Origin: Numida meleagris
Taxonomy: Eukaryota > Chordata > Aves > Galliformes > Numididae
Direction: 5' to 3'
DNA: 64,000 nt
Assembly: GCF_002078875.1 (NCBI RefSeq)
Contig: NC_034424.1
Location: 3,816,633 to 3,880,632, forward strand
Made by a program: the position numbers and the translations under genes. The notes under the pieces are model-generated. The model was given only the letters and a program-made list of their open reading frames with translations. It did not search any database and was not told where the DNA came from. Every line of letters begins with the position of its first letter. The first letter of the stretch is position 1. Below are positions 38,076 through 48,930 of this stretch, piece by piece.

Positions 38076-40039
38076 GAATGCTTTCTGGTCCAAGCAGTGC
38101 CCTAGCACCAAAGTCAAACCAAGCTGAGCTTCATCTACTTTCCAGCCCTTGCGTATTATCTAGCACCCAAGGCTCTCATGACTAGGAACAACAACAAGGA
38201 TGGTGATAATGAATATTCAGACATCCCACAAACCACTCTCAGCATCTGCCACCCTATCTGCATTAGCATCAGAGTGCACAGATAATGATCAAAGCAGCAT
38301 TTTCCTGCCAGAGGCCCCCCTAAACCAGCCTTATTAGTGTGAATCGATGCTGATTAATGTGCCTCCTTAATGCAATTGTATCTACCCCTACTGTCCATGA
38401 TTCAATATAAAACACCCTCCTCCTATACTTGCCTTCCTCCTGATAAAGCATGCAAGGTGCAAACCTTGACTGAGGGCATCAGTAAGTGGAGACTGTAACA
38501 GGGAGCTGCTTTGGGGCTAGATGGTAGATCTGGATGCAGATCTATGAAGAAAATACACTGCTGTACAGCAATTTTGCTCATGCAGTGTTAGCCTTGCTAA
38601 CCCAAACGGGCTCTTCCTTGCTGTTGACAGACATGTGGACATCACCTGCGATGGAAGGAGAGGAGTGCTGCAGTTTTTAGTCTGATGTTGCTTTCTTATT
38701 TAAAGTCACCTGTAAAAGTTGGAAGGTGCTTCCCACTGCCTTACACTGCTCTGTGACACTGACAGTGGCTTCCTCCCTGTGGGTTTCCAGTGTAAACGAC
38801 ACGGTCCTAATACAGTGTGTCCATGCTCCTACACAGCAAGACACTGGGAAAATCACCATTCAACAAGTGACAGTGTTTCAATTAGAGATGGGTGAGGTCC
38901 CCTTGTCTGATTTCACTCCAAACCCTTGGTCATTGCGACTGGTTTGAGATCTGCCACTAGTGACCGTTGGAGAAGAGTGGTGGTCAGGTCAACCCTCATT
39001 TAACTACAGTTGGCAGATGGAACTGTTGGATTGAGGGGAAAAACAGCCAAAGAAACAAGCAAAAAGTCTGGGAGAAAAGAAGCTCTGAAAGAGAACACAA
39101 CGTAGAAAAATTCCCATGCTCCAAATCAGCTGCTATCCTACAGAAAGGAGTGCTATGCTTAATGCAGAATATGTGCCTCCCTTGGGCTAGTCTAGTGCAA
39201 AGAGCAATTGAGAGACATCATTTGGGAGGAAAAAGGCCTCTATGTTGGAATTAAACAGTTGACAAAATCCCAACAGCTTCACAGATTCTTGAAGTCAATT
39301 TAAGGAGCCTGCAAAATGAGATTTTCCCCCTGTGGGTCTTAGTACGATGACACGTTCTGGAGTGTGTGTGCTCAGAGTCCAGCTGTGAAACACTGGAAGT
39401 GGCTCCACTCGTTCACCAGAGCTAGCCTGATGCTGATACTGCTTTAAAAACGCATGAGCCCGCTTGCCAAGTGACCTGTCCTGCAAGCTGGGCCAGATAT
39501 GAAAAACAAACAACCCTCCAAAACTTTACCTAATGCCTCCATTGCTCTGCTGACTCCTACTCCTGCTGACTGCAGTGGGTCCAAATGCATGCCCAGATTG
39601 TGTTACCAAGCACACACCTCCCAGTCATGATATGTGGTCAAGAAATGCATCCCTGGATTTTCTCCCTCTTTTGAAGAGGTAGGACATTGTGTCCTCCCTA
39701 TGCAATATCCAGCAGAAAGGGAGAAGTGCAGCCCCTATTCCACTTCCCATGTATAAAGTTCACCCTGAACTGAAACAGACCTTCAAACCCTTTGCAGTCT
39801 CCTATAAACCAAAGGGGAATTTTCTCCTCACAAGCCAGAAATCACAGGCTTCACATGAAATTTGAGCAACATTTTTGCTCCTTTATGAAGACGGGGACAG
39901 GAAAGCAGCGGCACAGGCTGCCTGCTCGGGGTGTGAATTCTCCTTCACGGGAAACCTTTCATGAGAGATTGCCACAAACCTTTGTCAGACGCAACACAGG
40001 TATGGCTGAGTCTGCCTTGGGGGAGAGGCATGGATTAAA

Positions 40040-40085
40040 TGACCTCTCAAGGTCCTTCCAGCCCCGTTTCTCCATGATTCTCAGA
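40040..40085 (+). mobile_element. CR1-like 3' end (weak)
   Basis: 'aatgacctctcaaggtccttccagccccgtttctccatgattct' matches the CR1 3' end in plus orientation, truncated to about 45 bp. Confidence 0.5.
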
Positions 40086-41612
40086 GACAGGATCCTAGGC
40101 TTGATGGATCTCTGCCCTGACCCACACTGACAGTTCCTGGATGCGTCTGAACACATACATTGCAGGCATTTCCCTCCTACTACAGCTCCTGTAGACTGCT
40201 GCGGTGGCACTGAGGGCTGAATAGCTCTTTTGCAAAGGGCAGAGCCACTTCCAGAAGCACTGCATGGGGCAGGGATGCGCAGCCTCGAGCAGGGTGCAAG
40301 CAGTCAGGCAGGGGAGGAGGGGAGCTGGGGTTATGCACAGCTAGGAAAGCCTTTGTGAAAGAGGCATGTATTCTCTGCTCCTCTGTGCAAGCAAAGCCTG
40401 TGAGGTGTCCTTAAAGGAAGCGTGGCAACATAATTTCTACTTTTTGGGGCTGACATCCCCCAGGCTGTTTTGAATGAAGACGACAAGCCACAACAGTATC
40501 TTTGACCCATGCTAACCTGCCCTTGCTCTGTGGGCTGCCGCAAAGGGAGGGGATGTTGCACTCGCTGGAGGCCATGGGACAGGCAGAACTCATTTTTCTT
40601 CCCCACACATAGATGATGTCTCATATGTTGCTATTACTCTGCAAATGCTCCTGGCTTTCTGCCCATGGGAGAATGCTACCACATGCACTTGGTTTTCTGC
40701 TCCTCCTGACCCTGGTAGTCTGTGTGTGCATCTGCGTGCACGCTGCCAGTAGGCTATTCACCAACGCTTTCCCACCTACTAGTTTGCGTTGATATGTTTG
40801 CAAGTGTCTTTCTGAAACACAACAGGACTATATAATTATGTAAATGTGCACATGTCTATGAGAGTTTTGCAGTCTCTCTGGGTTTTAGCCCAAATCTCAT
40901 GATACTTGCTGGCTTATTCCCCTTCCTTCCAAAGTGCCTGCTGCTGTAATAGGAGGCTCACATGAGCACTCCAGCTTTTCATATTCAAATAGCAAAAAGA
41001 TAAGTATATTTCTAAATATCACAGCTGCCAAGAAGCACTTGAAACAGGCAACAACAAAGGCTTCAAAACCTAGAAGGCGAAGGGAAATCCAAATTCTGCT
41101 TATTTGCTGTAGTTTTTTAATTGAATGACTTTCAAACCAAGCTCATGATTCTGGGGACAAGTCCAACCCATGCACAGGGATCATCTGCAAAGGGCTGCAG
41201 TAGGCAGCAGACAGCTAAGGCACATGCATCTGTGCATCTTTATGGGTGTTCTCACCCATGTGAAACTTATGCTGTTGGCAGTGCACATGCATGAATTTGG
41301 TACTGAAACTTGGTCTGCTACTTGTGGCACTGATTTGAGAAACGTGCTTGTGAGCCTGTGAATGGATCTGTCCCACCAATGAAGTGCACAAGTTGAAGCT
41401 CTCAAACTACATGATAGCATTACAGCCAAGTCTCTGAAGCAATCTGCATTGCCAGCAGAGGACTGTGGGGAACCAAAGAAGCACTTTCAGGTGGAATGCA
41501 CACAGTGACGCATCCCTCCATTGACAACAAGCCTTGATCTCAGGGGAACTGGCTGCGTGCCCACCATCTAACAACTCATCCAAGTTACAGGTGCTGTAGG
41601 AAACCGACATAC

Positions 41613-41880
41613 CTGTATATTTTATATCTGGTTGTAAATCCTTGACGATGTCTTTCCACAAAGGATAAGTAGCTCCGCGAGTGGTGGAAAGGCCCCCTGT
41701 CTGAAATAAGCCAATCAAACTCCTTGGAGACATGTTGGTTGGTGGCAGCTGGGTCCTGGTGGGAGGGCTGTACTAGTATATGGTCCCATATAAACAGGAG
41801 GTAGAGGAACTCAACAAGCCTCCAGTTCATGCTTTTCTGTCTGCCTTTTTCCTCTCATTCTTGCTCCATTCTGTGGAGTC
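41613..41880 (-). CDS. BRINP1: BRINP1 first coding exon (5' UTR end, signal peptide)
   Basis: The start codon is at 41830-41828. The exon encodes 72 residues plus two bases of an arginine codon, beginning [15 protein letters not shown]. That opening is a short basic start followed by a hydrophobic stretch, as expected for a secretory signal peptide. The donor is AG|GTATGT at 41613/41612 (phase 2). The acceptor is TTTTCAACAG|GAC at 41881/41880, preceded by an almost pure 74-nt pyrimidine tract, leaving 50 nt of 5' UTR in this exon (41831-41880). The segment [20 protein letters not shown] and the KIYR junction are near-identical to mammalian BRINP1 as I recall it, while the region just after the signal peptide is more variable. 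The start has A at -3. Two upstream ATGs lie in the UTR piece (see the separate entry). The next exon is 29.7 kb downstream. Confidence 0.95.
41811..41869 (-). promoter_or_regulatory. two upstream ATGs / short uORFs ahead of BRINP1 start
   Basis: In the 50-nt UTR part of the first coding exon, an ATG at 41869-41867 has A at -3 and G at +4. It opens a four-codon frame ending in TGA (41857-41855). That stop overlaps a second ATG (41858-41856) in the arrangement ATGA. The second frame runs 15 codons, passes over the BRINP1 start codon in another frame and ends in TGA at 41813-41811. Both upstream starts have good context, so they could lower or gate translation of BRINP1. The sequence is seen directly; the regulatory role is inference and depends on the 41880 acceptor being used. 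Confidence 0.5.
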
Positions 41881-41885
41881 CTGTT

Positions 41886-41959
41886 GAAAAAGAGAGGGAA
41901 GAGGAGGAAGGAAAGAGAGAGAGAAATGGAGGGGAGGGAGAAGGGAGAGAAAGAGAGAG
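41886..41959. repeat. 74-nt polypurine tract (splice polypyrimidine tract on minus strand)
   Basis: The plus strand is only A and G from 41886 to 41959 apart from one T at 41927. On the minus strand this is the pyrimidine tract of the acceptor at 41881. There is no AG dinucleotide inside it. The only internal adenine on the minus strand is opposite 41927, 47 nt from the acceptor; otherwise the branch point must lie more than 74 nt upstream. Long mirror-like purine runs of this kind can also form triplex DNA. Confidence 0.8.
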
Positions 41960-42464
41960 TTTAAAAATGGGAATCGCTTTGATCCTTTGACAATCATCTC
42001 TCAGGGTGAAAACAGACATGAAAAATCACATTTTAAAAGCCTTCAGTCTGCCTGTGTGTTACTGCTTGAAGTATTTGGCAGTGTTTTATTCATGTATCTA
42101 AGTGGCGCCTTTAACCTCCTGAGCACATACCACCTTTGAAATAACCAGGTCCTGACCTGAGACATCCTCACCCCAGCTTTTCCATCATTCCCCTCGTGAA
42201 ATTCTCCACAATGCCACAGAGATGAGCGAGGGCTGGGCGCAGAAGGTGGCCGCACCCCGGGCTACAATTACCCGGTTATTGTCCCTTTAATGCTGTGCCA
42301 GAGAAACGTGTCTTCTGCTTTCATGTCTCTCTGACGATCTGTAATCCATACTCCGTGCAACCTGAGCAATCTATAAAGACCCAGCTCTTACTTTAAAGTG
42401 TTGCCAAAAAAGAAATAAAACAAAATAATTACCCAGATTTCAGCGACGAGCGCATGCAGACGCA

Positions 42465-42498
42465 GACACAGACAGACAGACACACACACACACACACA
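42465..42498. repeat. (GACA)n / (CA)9 microsatellite
   Basis: GACA units run to 42480, followed by an uninterrupted (CA)9 at 42481-42498. Confidence 0.9.
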
Positions 42499-42827
42499 GA
42501 ACTATGGAATCCTGCCAAATTTTGAAAGCTAAAAAATCACCCCAACCTGCTTGGCTGCCTGGGTGCCAGGGAGGTTTGTGTTTGGAGGCGGGGGATAGGG
42601 GCTGCTGCTATTTGGATCCCTGTAGGACCTCAAGGCTCTTCTCAAGATCAAGGCTCTGTGGGGCGACATGCTGAACATGCATATTTAACATATTTTACTA
42701 GGGAGCTGAAGGGGATGCTCTGTAGCACCTGGTGCGGAGCACGCTATCCCTCCTGTGTGAATCATGGCTGCAGGCAGCCCAGCTCCCCGCCCCGATGTGT
42801 TCAGCGTCTGAATAGACAAGACATACG

Positions 42828-42955
42828 ATGAGTGGGAAGGGAAACAGAGGGGTGAAACACCTTGCCAAAGGTTACGCAGCAAGCTATGGATACAGCTGGA
42901 AGAGAGCCCTCGACTCCTCAATCCCATTTCCAGCATTTTAGCTGTTAGCTCATCC
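42828..42955 (+). repeat. ancient MIR-like SINE relic
   Basis: 'aagggaaacagaggggtgaaacaccttgccaaaggttacgcagcaagctatggatacagctggaagagagccctcgactcc' follows the MIR core order: gaaactgag, then gacttgcccaaggtcac, then cagctagtaa, then ggcagagctgggattcgaacccaggtctcctgactcc. It is diverged but collinear over about 100 bp. Confidence 0.65.
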
Positions 42956-45900
42956 ACCTCCGCAGTAATGCTGCTGGCACCATGCCCCTCTCCAAATGGA
43001 GCCATGTGCTCCATCAGTGCAAAGGGAGCAGCTTGGTTTGTCAGCACCCATGCCTGGCAGCAGCCCCTCCCCTGCGGCTTGCTGCATGCAAGGGAATGCA
43101 GTACAGCAGCAGCCCCATGTGCAGGGTTGTGCTCCCCAGCTCATTGGAGCAGAACATCCACATTGCAGGGTGCTGGTGAGGCTGCTCTGCTCCTCTCCAT
43201 GCACAGGGCATGTTCCTCCTGCTGCCCAGCCCCTGTCCATCTGCCCAACCTGCTGAGCTCCATCCTTGCAGGGATGTGGCAGCATGGTGGGGATGCCCAG
43301 GCAGGCAGAGTGGTCTTGAAGCTGTGTGCCCCTCACTGGGCGTGCCAACCTAGCCAAACAATGTCCTCAGAACAGCCAGTAGCCATGCACTTCTGCAGAA
43401 TATAGCACAGAGAGCCTGGACAAATACAAATTTGCAGTTTTGCATGTGGACACAAGAACTCTACTGCTGCAAGCATCGTTATATAGACCAGAGGGCACCA
43501 TCTCTGCAGTTGATGTGGTCATCTCCTCTGCTCCAGGAGCTTTCACTGGGACCAAAGCAATGCTGCAGCCCATGGCAGTGAGCACATGTCTCTGCACAGG
43601 CGTATCGAACCTACGAGTGTGATGGGGAGCATGAGAGACTAGAGTATGTGTGCACCAAGCGCGTGGGAGTCTGCACGTGTGCACAGCATGTGCTCGCCGA
43701 GCTGCAGTGAGCTCAACAGCACTTGACAAAACGGAGTTGTGTAAGTCTGGTTAAAAACGACAATCAGCTGTTGCACTGCATGAAGAAGTGAAAAAAATTA
43801 ACTATGGGAAAGACAACGAATGCTCGCTTTTTTTCTGTTGGGCACGCATAAACTTCTTTCCAATTGCAGATAGAATATTACTGTTATTAAACGTAACGGT
43901 ACCTGTAGCTCATGACTGAAGAGGCTGTTCCCCTTCTGGAGACATTTTTAATATTAGCCCTCACCGCTGCCTCCCATTTCTGCCATAAACAGGACACATC
44001 TCAGTGCTTTAGCCCATCACCTCTCAGAAAGGAGTGGTTCTACTTTACCTTACAAAACCGGGCTTTCTAGCCCCACGCTGAGGAGAACATAGCGTTCTTC
44101 CAGTGGGACATGGTACATATCTGCTTCCACTCACACCGGGCATGAACACAAAGTGGTTACTTGGAAATGATCCCACCTCCATCCCATGCTGGGCACTTCC
44201 AAATTCCATTTCAGGGGTTTGTTTCTCTAGTCTGTCTGCCCCACTACTCTTTGCTCACCCACAGCACTCTGCCATCGCAGTAAGCAGCTGCAAGCTCAGC
44301 GTATTTGCCATTAGAGGTGTATGTAGATTTGCTGCTGATAACAATCTGTACACATCGTCCAAACTCACTTGCTTGTCTGTTCATTAAACTCTTCTGTAAC
44401 TACTTCCTCCATCAGCCAGCATGGATCAGTTTTCCTTTAAACATTTTACTTCCTATTGAATTTCTATTGCAGAGAGGAAGGGAGCTCTTACATACCAAAG
44501 TGGAGTGACAGCCTACCTCCAGTTCCCAGCACAGTACACGCACAAACTGAAACAGGAGAAGAATCAAATGTAGTGGGTTTCAGAGAAATCCCACTGTGTC
44601 CTCCCATCCACAAGCAGCATACACTGGGGAAATTTCAGCTTACGAGAGGCAGGCAATATTCATTAATTTCCCCCACACACCTCTTCGTCATCCTTTCTTC
44701 TTTTCCTTTTAGGTTAAAGTTAAGAGTCAGGATGAGTGGCATTGCGATGGCTTAACCGAGGCTTCAAACGTGATGAGCACTTGCCTTGAGATCCCAAGAA
44801 GTGGCCTCCTCACCGTCTGGAAGCTGGCTGGAGGTATCAGTGCTGAGAGCAGGCAATGGTGCCCGAGGCAGTGAGGATGGTAGAGCACAACTGGGTCTAG
44901 ATGACTACCACAAAACCAACTTTAATTTTTTAGTAGTATCTTTTTCCCCCCTGTAGCTGCTGTAGAGATGTTGTTTCACGTTAAATATTAATACACACCA
45001 TGGGGCTGGTCCCTGTGGAAGCTCTAACGCTTACTGAAGAGGGATTATTCTGAGTCTAAGGCAATAATGTGAGGTCTATTCAGTCTAACTCCTAACAAGT
45101 TTGAATCAGAAATTAATTTGTTATGTGGTGCTATGAGGCTCCGCAGATACAAGATAAGTTCTGAGGATTGTGCAAGGCACATGGGCACATGGGGAAGAAA
45201 AGGAAGGAGAGATGTCTCCAAGTATGTAGCCTTTGGGTAGGAGGCCCAAGACTAACTGAAAGCTAAATCTGGCACAGAAGCAATCTCTGTATTAAAGGAC
45301 AGTCTTGGTGGAGGTGGATTTTGATCCACGAATCCAGCATTCTTTTCAAATCTGCCCAAGACATCCTCAGTGATTTTGGGCAATGCCCTTAAATGCTATT
45401 TTTGTTGTTGTTTTTTTGCCTCTCTTTCCAATTATCAGTTCAGACATACAGTATTATTTGTTTGACAGATTTGCAAGCTAGTTGGAGAGGCCATCATCTG
45501 AGTGTAGCGCTTAGGAAAACGCAGTCCTGCTGCACACATGGTGCATTAGGTGTTCATCTCCTAAAAGCAACAAGAAGCAACCACCCCAAGGCATCAGCAA
45601 GTTTTGCAGTGCAGCAGTTAGAAAAATCCAAGCTACAGAGCTCATTCCCACACTGGAGCATTACACAGTACCGCAGTGATCTGGGTTCTTCTGGTTCATC
45701 TCAGTGAACTAAACGATGTGATTATCACATCTGTTAATAAACATGATCAGTCAGTGAGCCAGGACATAGACTAAAGTTCACAGTAAATAAGTGCTGGATA
45801 GGAGATGTGAGAAGTACTGATTCCAAGTCATTTTATGGTCATTTTCCAGCACTGTCCATCATGAAGGCGTATCTGTCAGTGCCAATGTTGCAAACCCTCT

Positions 45901-46159
45901 TAATTAGGCAGATAAAGATAGCCTTATAATCCGAATTCAGCCTGGAACATTAAATGTTCCTTGTCTTATGAGTCTTCAGGATTCTTGGAGGAAAAATAGG
46001 CAGGTGCTTTCTGTAAAGTGCAAGTTGTATTTGAATGTACACTTAATTTCATTGTGATTGATATCTATGTGTTAATTATATTCTATTTTGGGCGATACCT
46101 TTGCTGTCACAAGGCAGTGCCTTTTATCCAAGGAGTTCAAATTGAATTAGAGACATTAA

Positions 46160-46260
46160 TTAAAGCTCTCAGCACTCTAGTAAGGCAGGCAAGTGCTGTT
46201 ACTCCCATTGTTTCTTGAAATAAGAAGAAAGGAATAAAGCTGAGTGTCTACTTAGCCACT
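46160..46260 (+). repeat. possible MIR relic (weak)
   Basis: 'aaggcaggcaagtgctgttactcccattgtttcttgaaataagaag' is reminiscent of the MIR 'gaggtaggtactattatccccattttacagatgaggaaactgag' segment. The match is weak and unconfirmed. Confidence 0.25.
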
Positions 46261-46849
46261 TAAAAGGTAATTTTTCTACAGTGAGATAGCTCAGAATGAT
46301 AGATTTTGCACAAAATGATTCTGCAAGATCTTTTTCTTATCGGGAAGTATAGTGCAGGAACTGACTGTTCATTGCCTGTTCTGAACACTCCTCTTTTCCT
46401 CTGCCTCCTGGGATTCTCCACCTTTCTTCTAACCTCTGTACCTTTCACTTATCCCTTCTATTAGAGTCAAACTGATCTTGCACACACCCCTTCTGTTTTC
46501 TCATGCCCATCGCTGTAAACTATTTCCATCAGAAATGCAGACTCAGGAAATTACTGAGCACATTATTTGTAGCGAAGAAATAAGTTCCCTATCTCTTTAA
46601 GCTTCATGCACCAATAATTCATTCCCGTGTCCCACATTTCGTTCCTGGCAGGTTGAGAGAGGTTTCTGCCTGCTGCCATTTACCAGAGGGAAGAGGCTAA
46701 CAATTGCTATTTGTATCTGAAACACTTCTGTTCTGCAGCAACTTCACACACTGCTTTAGGATGCTGATAAATTAGTAAAAGGCTGAAGCGTCAAGGGAGA
46801 GATGAAACAGCTTATGTTAGTTTAGAGCTCGACCCTGCAAAGTGAGGAA

Positions 46850-46910
46850 CATCTGACCTCATTTCAGCAAACAGCTTAAGTGTACACTTAATTTTAAGTA
46901 TGGAGATCTT
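46850..46910 (+). repeat. ancient amniote interspersed repeat relic
   Basis: 'atttcagcaaacagcttaagtgtacacttaattttaagtatg' resembles an old repeat widespread in amniotes ('gattcagcaaagcacttaagcatgtgcttaactttaagtatg'). The family name is uncertain to me. Confidence 0.4.
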
Positions 46911-48179
46911 CTAGGTTTTATTCAGCAATTCCTGCTTTAAGGTAACTTGCACACTCTCTTGCTAGACAGATACCTACTGCTCGTCATCTTTAGGGTTTAG
47001 CTCCTGGTAGATCACTGGTTGCAAATGGAGCAACAAGATACGTATCCTGTATGTAACTCAGAGATGAAATTGCTGGAAGGTAGTTACTACCCACGAGGCA
47101 GCATTAACTCTCCTCTGGAAACACTGGCCAGCAATCCAACCAAGCTGAGGACATTTCTTGTGTGTCAGGACCAGGGGAAAACAGGGAACATGGACAGAAA
47201 GGGATGGGAACGCCAATCTGTCAGGGTTTGTTAAGTCATACAAAGTTCTGAGGATAAGTCTGAGCCCTGGGAACACAGAATTTGGCCATTTATCCCTCGA
47301 GATATTGTAGCTCAAACTGCAATGGCTGATATCCAACTGGAGTCAGCGGTGGAGCTGCAAGCCAGTGGCTGCTCTGACTTTCTGATCAGTGCCTAAATTT
47401 TCACTTATTCTTTACCCGTTTTAGTTTGAAGTATGTTTGAGCAGTTAGACCTGGGGGACATTCATCAGCTGGGAAATTTAGGGGTGAGGGATGACAAGAG
47501 GGGTGATGAGAAATTCTTCTCAAACAATAACTGCACAGTTGAAAAATGCACTTCTGTTTTGGCAAATTGTTCGTGCTGAAAAAAAATAATGATTGGGCAA
47601 AGTCAGTTTTGGTTTTGAGAGCACCAAGGGGACACATTTCCAAATTTCCGTTTGAAACTACCAGGGATAGTTTTTCCCCTTTTGATTTGTCCTTCCAGAC
47701 TCTTAAGAGAGAACAGTTAGAAAAATATTTCTTTTGACCCCAAATGACTTAGAGGAAGAAAGGTCTTTTGCTTTTCAGTTTGTCAACACTTGGCTTACAA
47801 CTTGTCAGAATACTCAGTGAACCAAGATCACCCTATGTATCCTTCTTTATTAATGCAGTTCAACCAGCAGTCTAAAGGAAGCAGCTTTTGTGCAAAGCCA
47901 CTAATTGCTCCCTGCTTAGAACAAGCTGAGAATCACACTGGTAACAACTAGGTACCTTATTTCAGTTCATTTGTCCCTGTACTCCAGCTAATTATAAACT
48001 ACTAATGTTATTATGTTGAGGTTCAGGGGCAACTTAAAACCAGAGTGCCGTGGGTGCAACCTCCCCGAAGTCACAACATCAGGTGGTGCTGGATACTATC
48101 TTCTGCATGCACACACTGAGATGGAAGGAAGAATCCCATTCTGAAGACAGTCCTGCTGAATCTGGAACTGGAACAATAT

Positions 48180-48305
48180 CATGATAGGTGCTGTGCAACC
48201 AGGAAGGCGGTCCATGCCCCAAAAAGCTTACAATCTAATTAGAAGACCAAGGACACCAGATGGCCAGGGACAGATGGGGAAACGCAAGGGAACAGTGAGA
48301 TAATA
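48180..48305 (+). repeat. ancient MIR-like SINE relic (copy 1)
   Basis: 'aggtgctgtgcaaccaggaaggcggtccatgccccaaaaagcttacaatctaattagaagaccaagg' closely follows a conserved amniote SINE segment ('ggtgctgtacaaa...acagtccctgccccaaagagcttacaatctaa'), continuing into 'gatggggaaacgcaaggg', like the MIR 'gatggggaaactgaggc'. Confidence 0.65.
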
Positions 48306-48769
48306 CCGCTCAGCGTGCTGCGGAGCAGTGGTGTCAGCACACCAGCAGCCCTACTGTTGGCAAGATTTTGATAGCTATTGTCATAAATGAGAGTTATAAA
48401 TAGGGAGGCTGGATAATGAGCTAGCTTTGTAGATGTTTGTGAGGAACTCCTCTCATTTGTGAAGTGGCAGAGATAGAATGAATATAGATGATAATAATAA
48501 TGATAGATCGCACTTTTCTGAGCTGCTTATTAGGAAAAAAATATGGTGGGTGGTGAGCAGTGATTTCTATTAAACACTGCCCCGAACTTGAAATTATTTC
48601 TACTATTATTAAATTATTGTCCAAGCTAGTCCACTTCCCCATAATTTCATTCTAAGTTACACAAAAATGCAGCTCTGCTTTCTGTCTTCCTCAGTATTTA
48701 TATACCTTATATCAAAGTCCAGCAATCTCATAAGTGTTAATAGGTTTCTATCCTTGCAGTAGCTTGAGG

Positions 48770-48930
48770 AGATTGGGAAATGCTGTTTTTCCCATTCTGC
48801 AGAATGGGAATTGAGACACGGGGTAGATTAATGGCTTGCCCCAGATCATTTCATAAGTGCTCCAGGAACTCAACCCAAATCTTTTAAGTCTCAGCTCGAC
48901 ACTACGTCTCCTTGCAGTATCCTTCCTACG
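48770..48930 (+). repeat. MIR SINE relic (copy 1)
   Basis: 'tttttcccattctgcagaatgggaattgagacacggggtagattaatggcttgccccagatcatttcataag...aactcaacccaaatcttttaagtctcagctcgacactacgtctcc' is collinear with the MIR 3' half: ccattttacagatgaggaaactgaggc, gttaagtgacttgcccaaggtca, gaacccaggtct. A 63-codon frame over it has no meaning. Confidence 0.7.

Larger units (their letters stand above)
11931..41612. other. BRINP1 large intron, 29,682 bp
   Basis: This is the long intron between the signal-peptide exon and the first MACPF exon. Most recognisable repeats of the window sit here: CR1 pieces at 12306-12476, 17091-17345, 18563-18662, 23283-23468, 25113-25592, 27241-27362 and 27364-27562, the mariner remnant at 25596-26090, and weak CR1-like pieces near 37975 and 40040. 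No further exon was found. Stretches not listed as features show nothing I can name. Confidence 0.85.
5118..41880 (-). other. BRINP1: BRINP1 gene, 5' coding part (four exons, rest outside window)
   Basis: Four minus-strand exons match the recalled vertebrate BRINP1 protein in order and join in frame: 41613-41880, 11740-11930, 6491-6660 and 5118-5223. Together they give 685 coding bases, or 228 codons plus one base. BRINP1 is known as a neuronal secretory-pathway glycoprotein with an N-terminal signal sequence, a MACPF domain and a cysteine-rich C-terminal half. It is induced by BMP/retinoic acid and linked to cell-cycle restraint in neurons. The vertebrate protein is about 760 residues long, so less than a third is encoded here. 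I looked for the next exon, which should start with a glycine codon split after its first base and encode the cysteine-rich segment. I did not find it in 1-5117, so it should lie to the left. A non-coding first exon is expected at higher coordinates and was not identified. No frameshift or stop is seen, so the gene appears functional. Confidence 0.95.

Noticed and set aside
42968..43405. 145-codon plus-strand and 135-codon minus-strand overlapping frames
   Set aside because: Locally GC-rich sequence lengthens frames on both strands; the Cys/His/Ala-rich content has no domain pattern.
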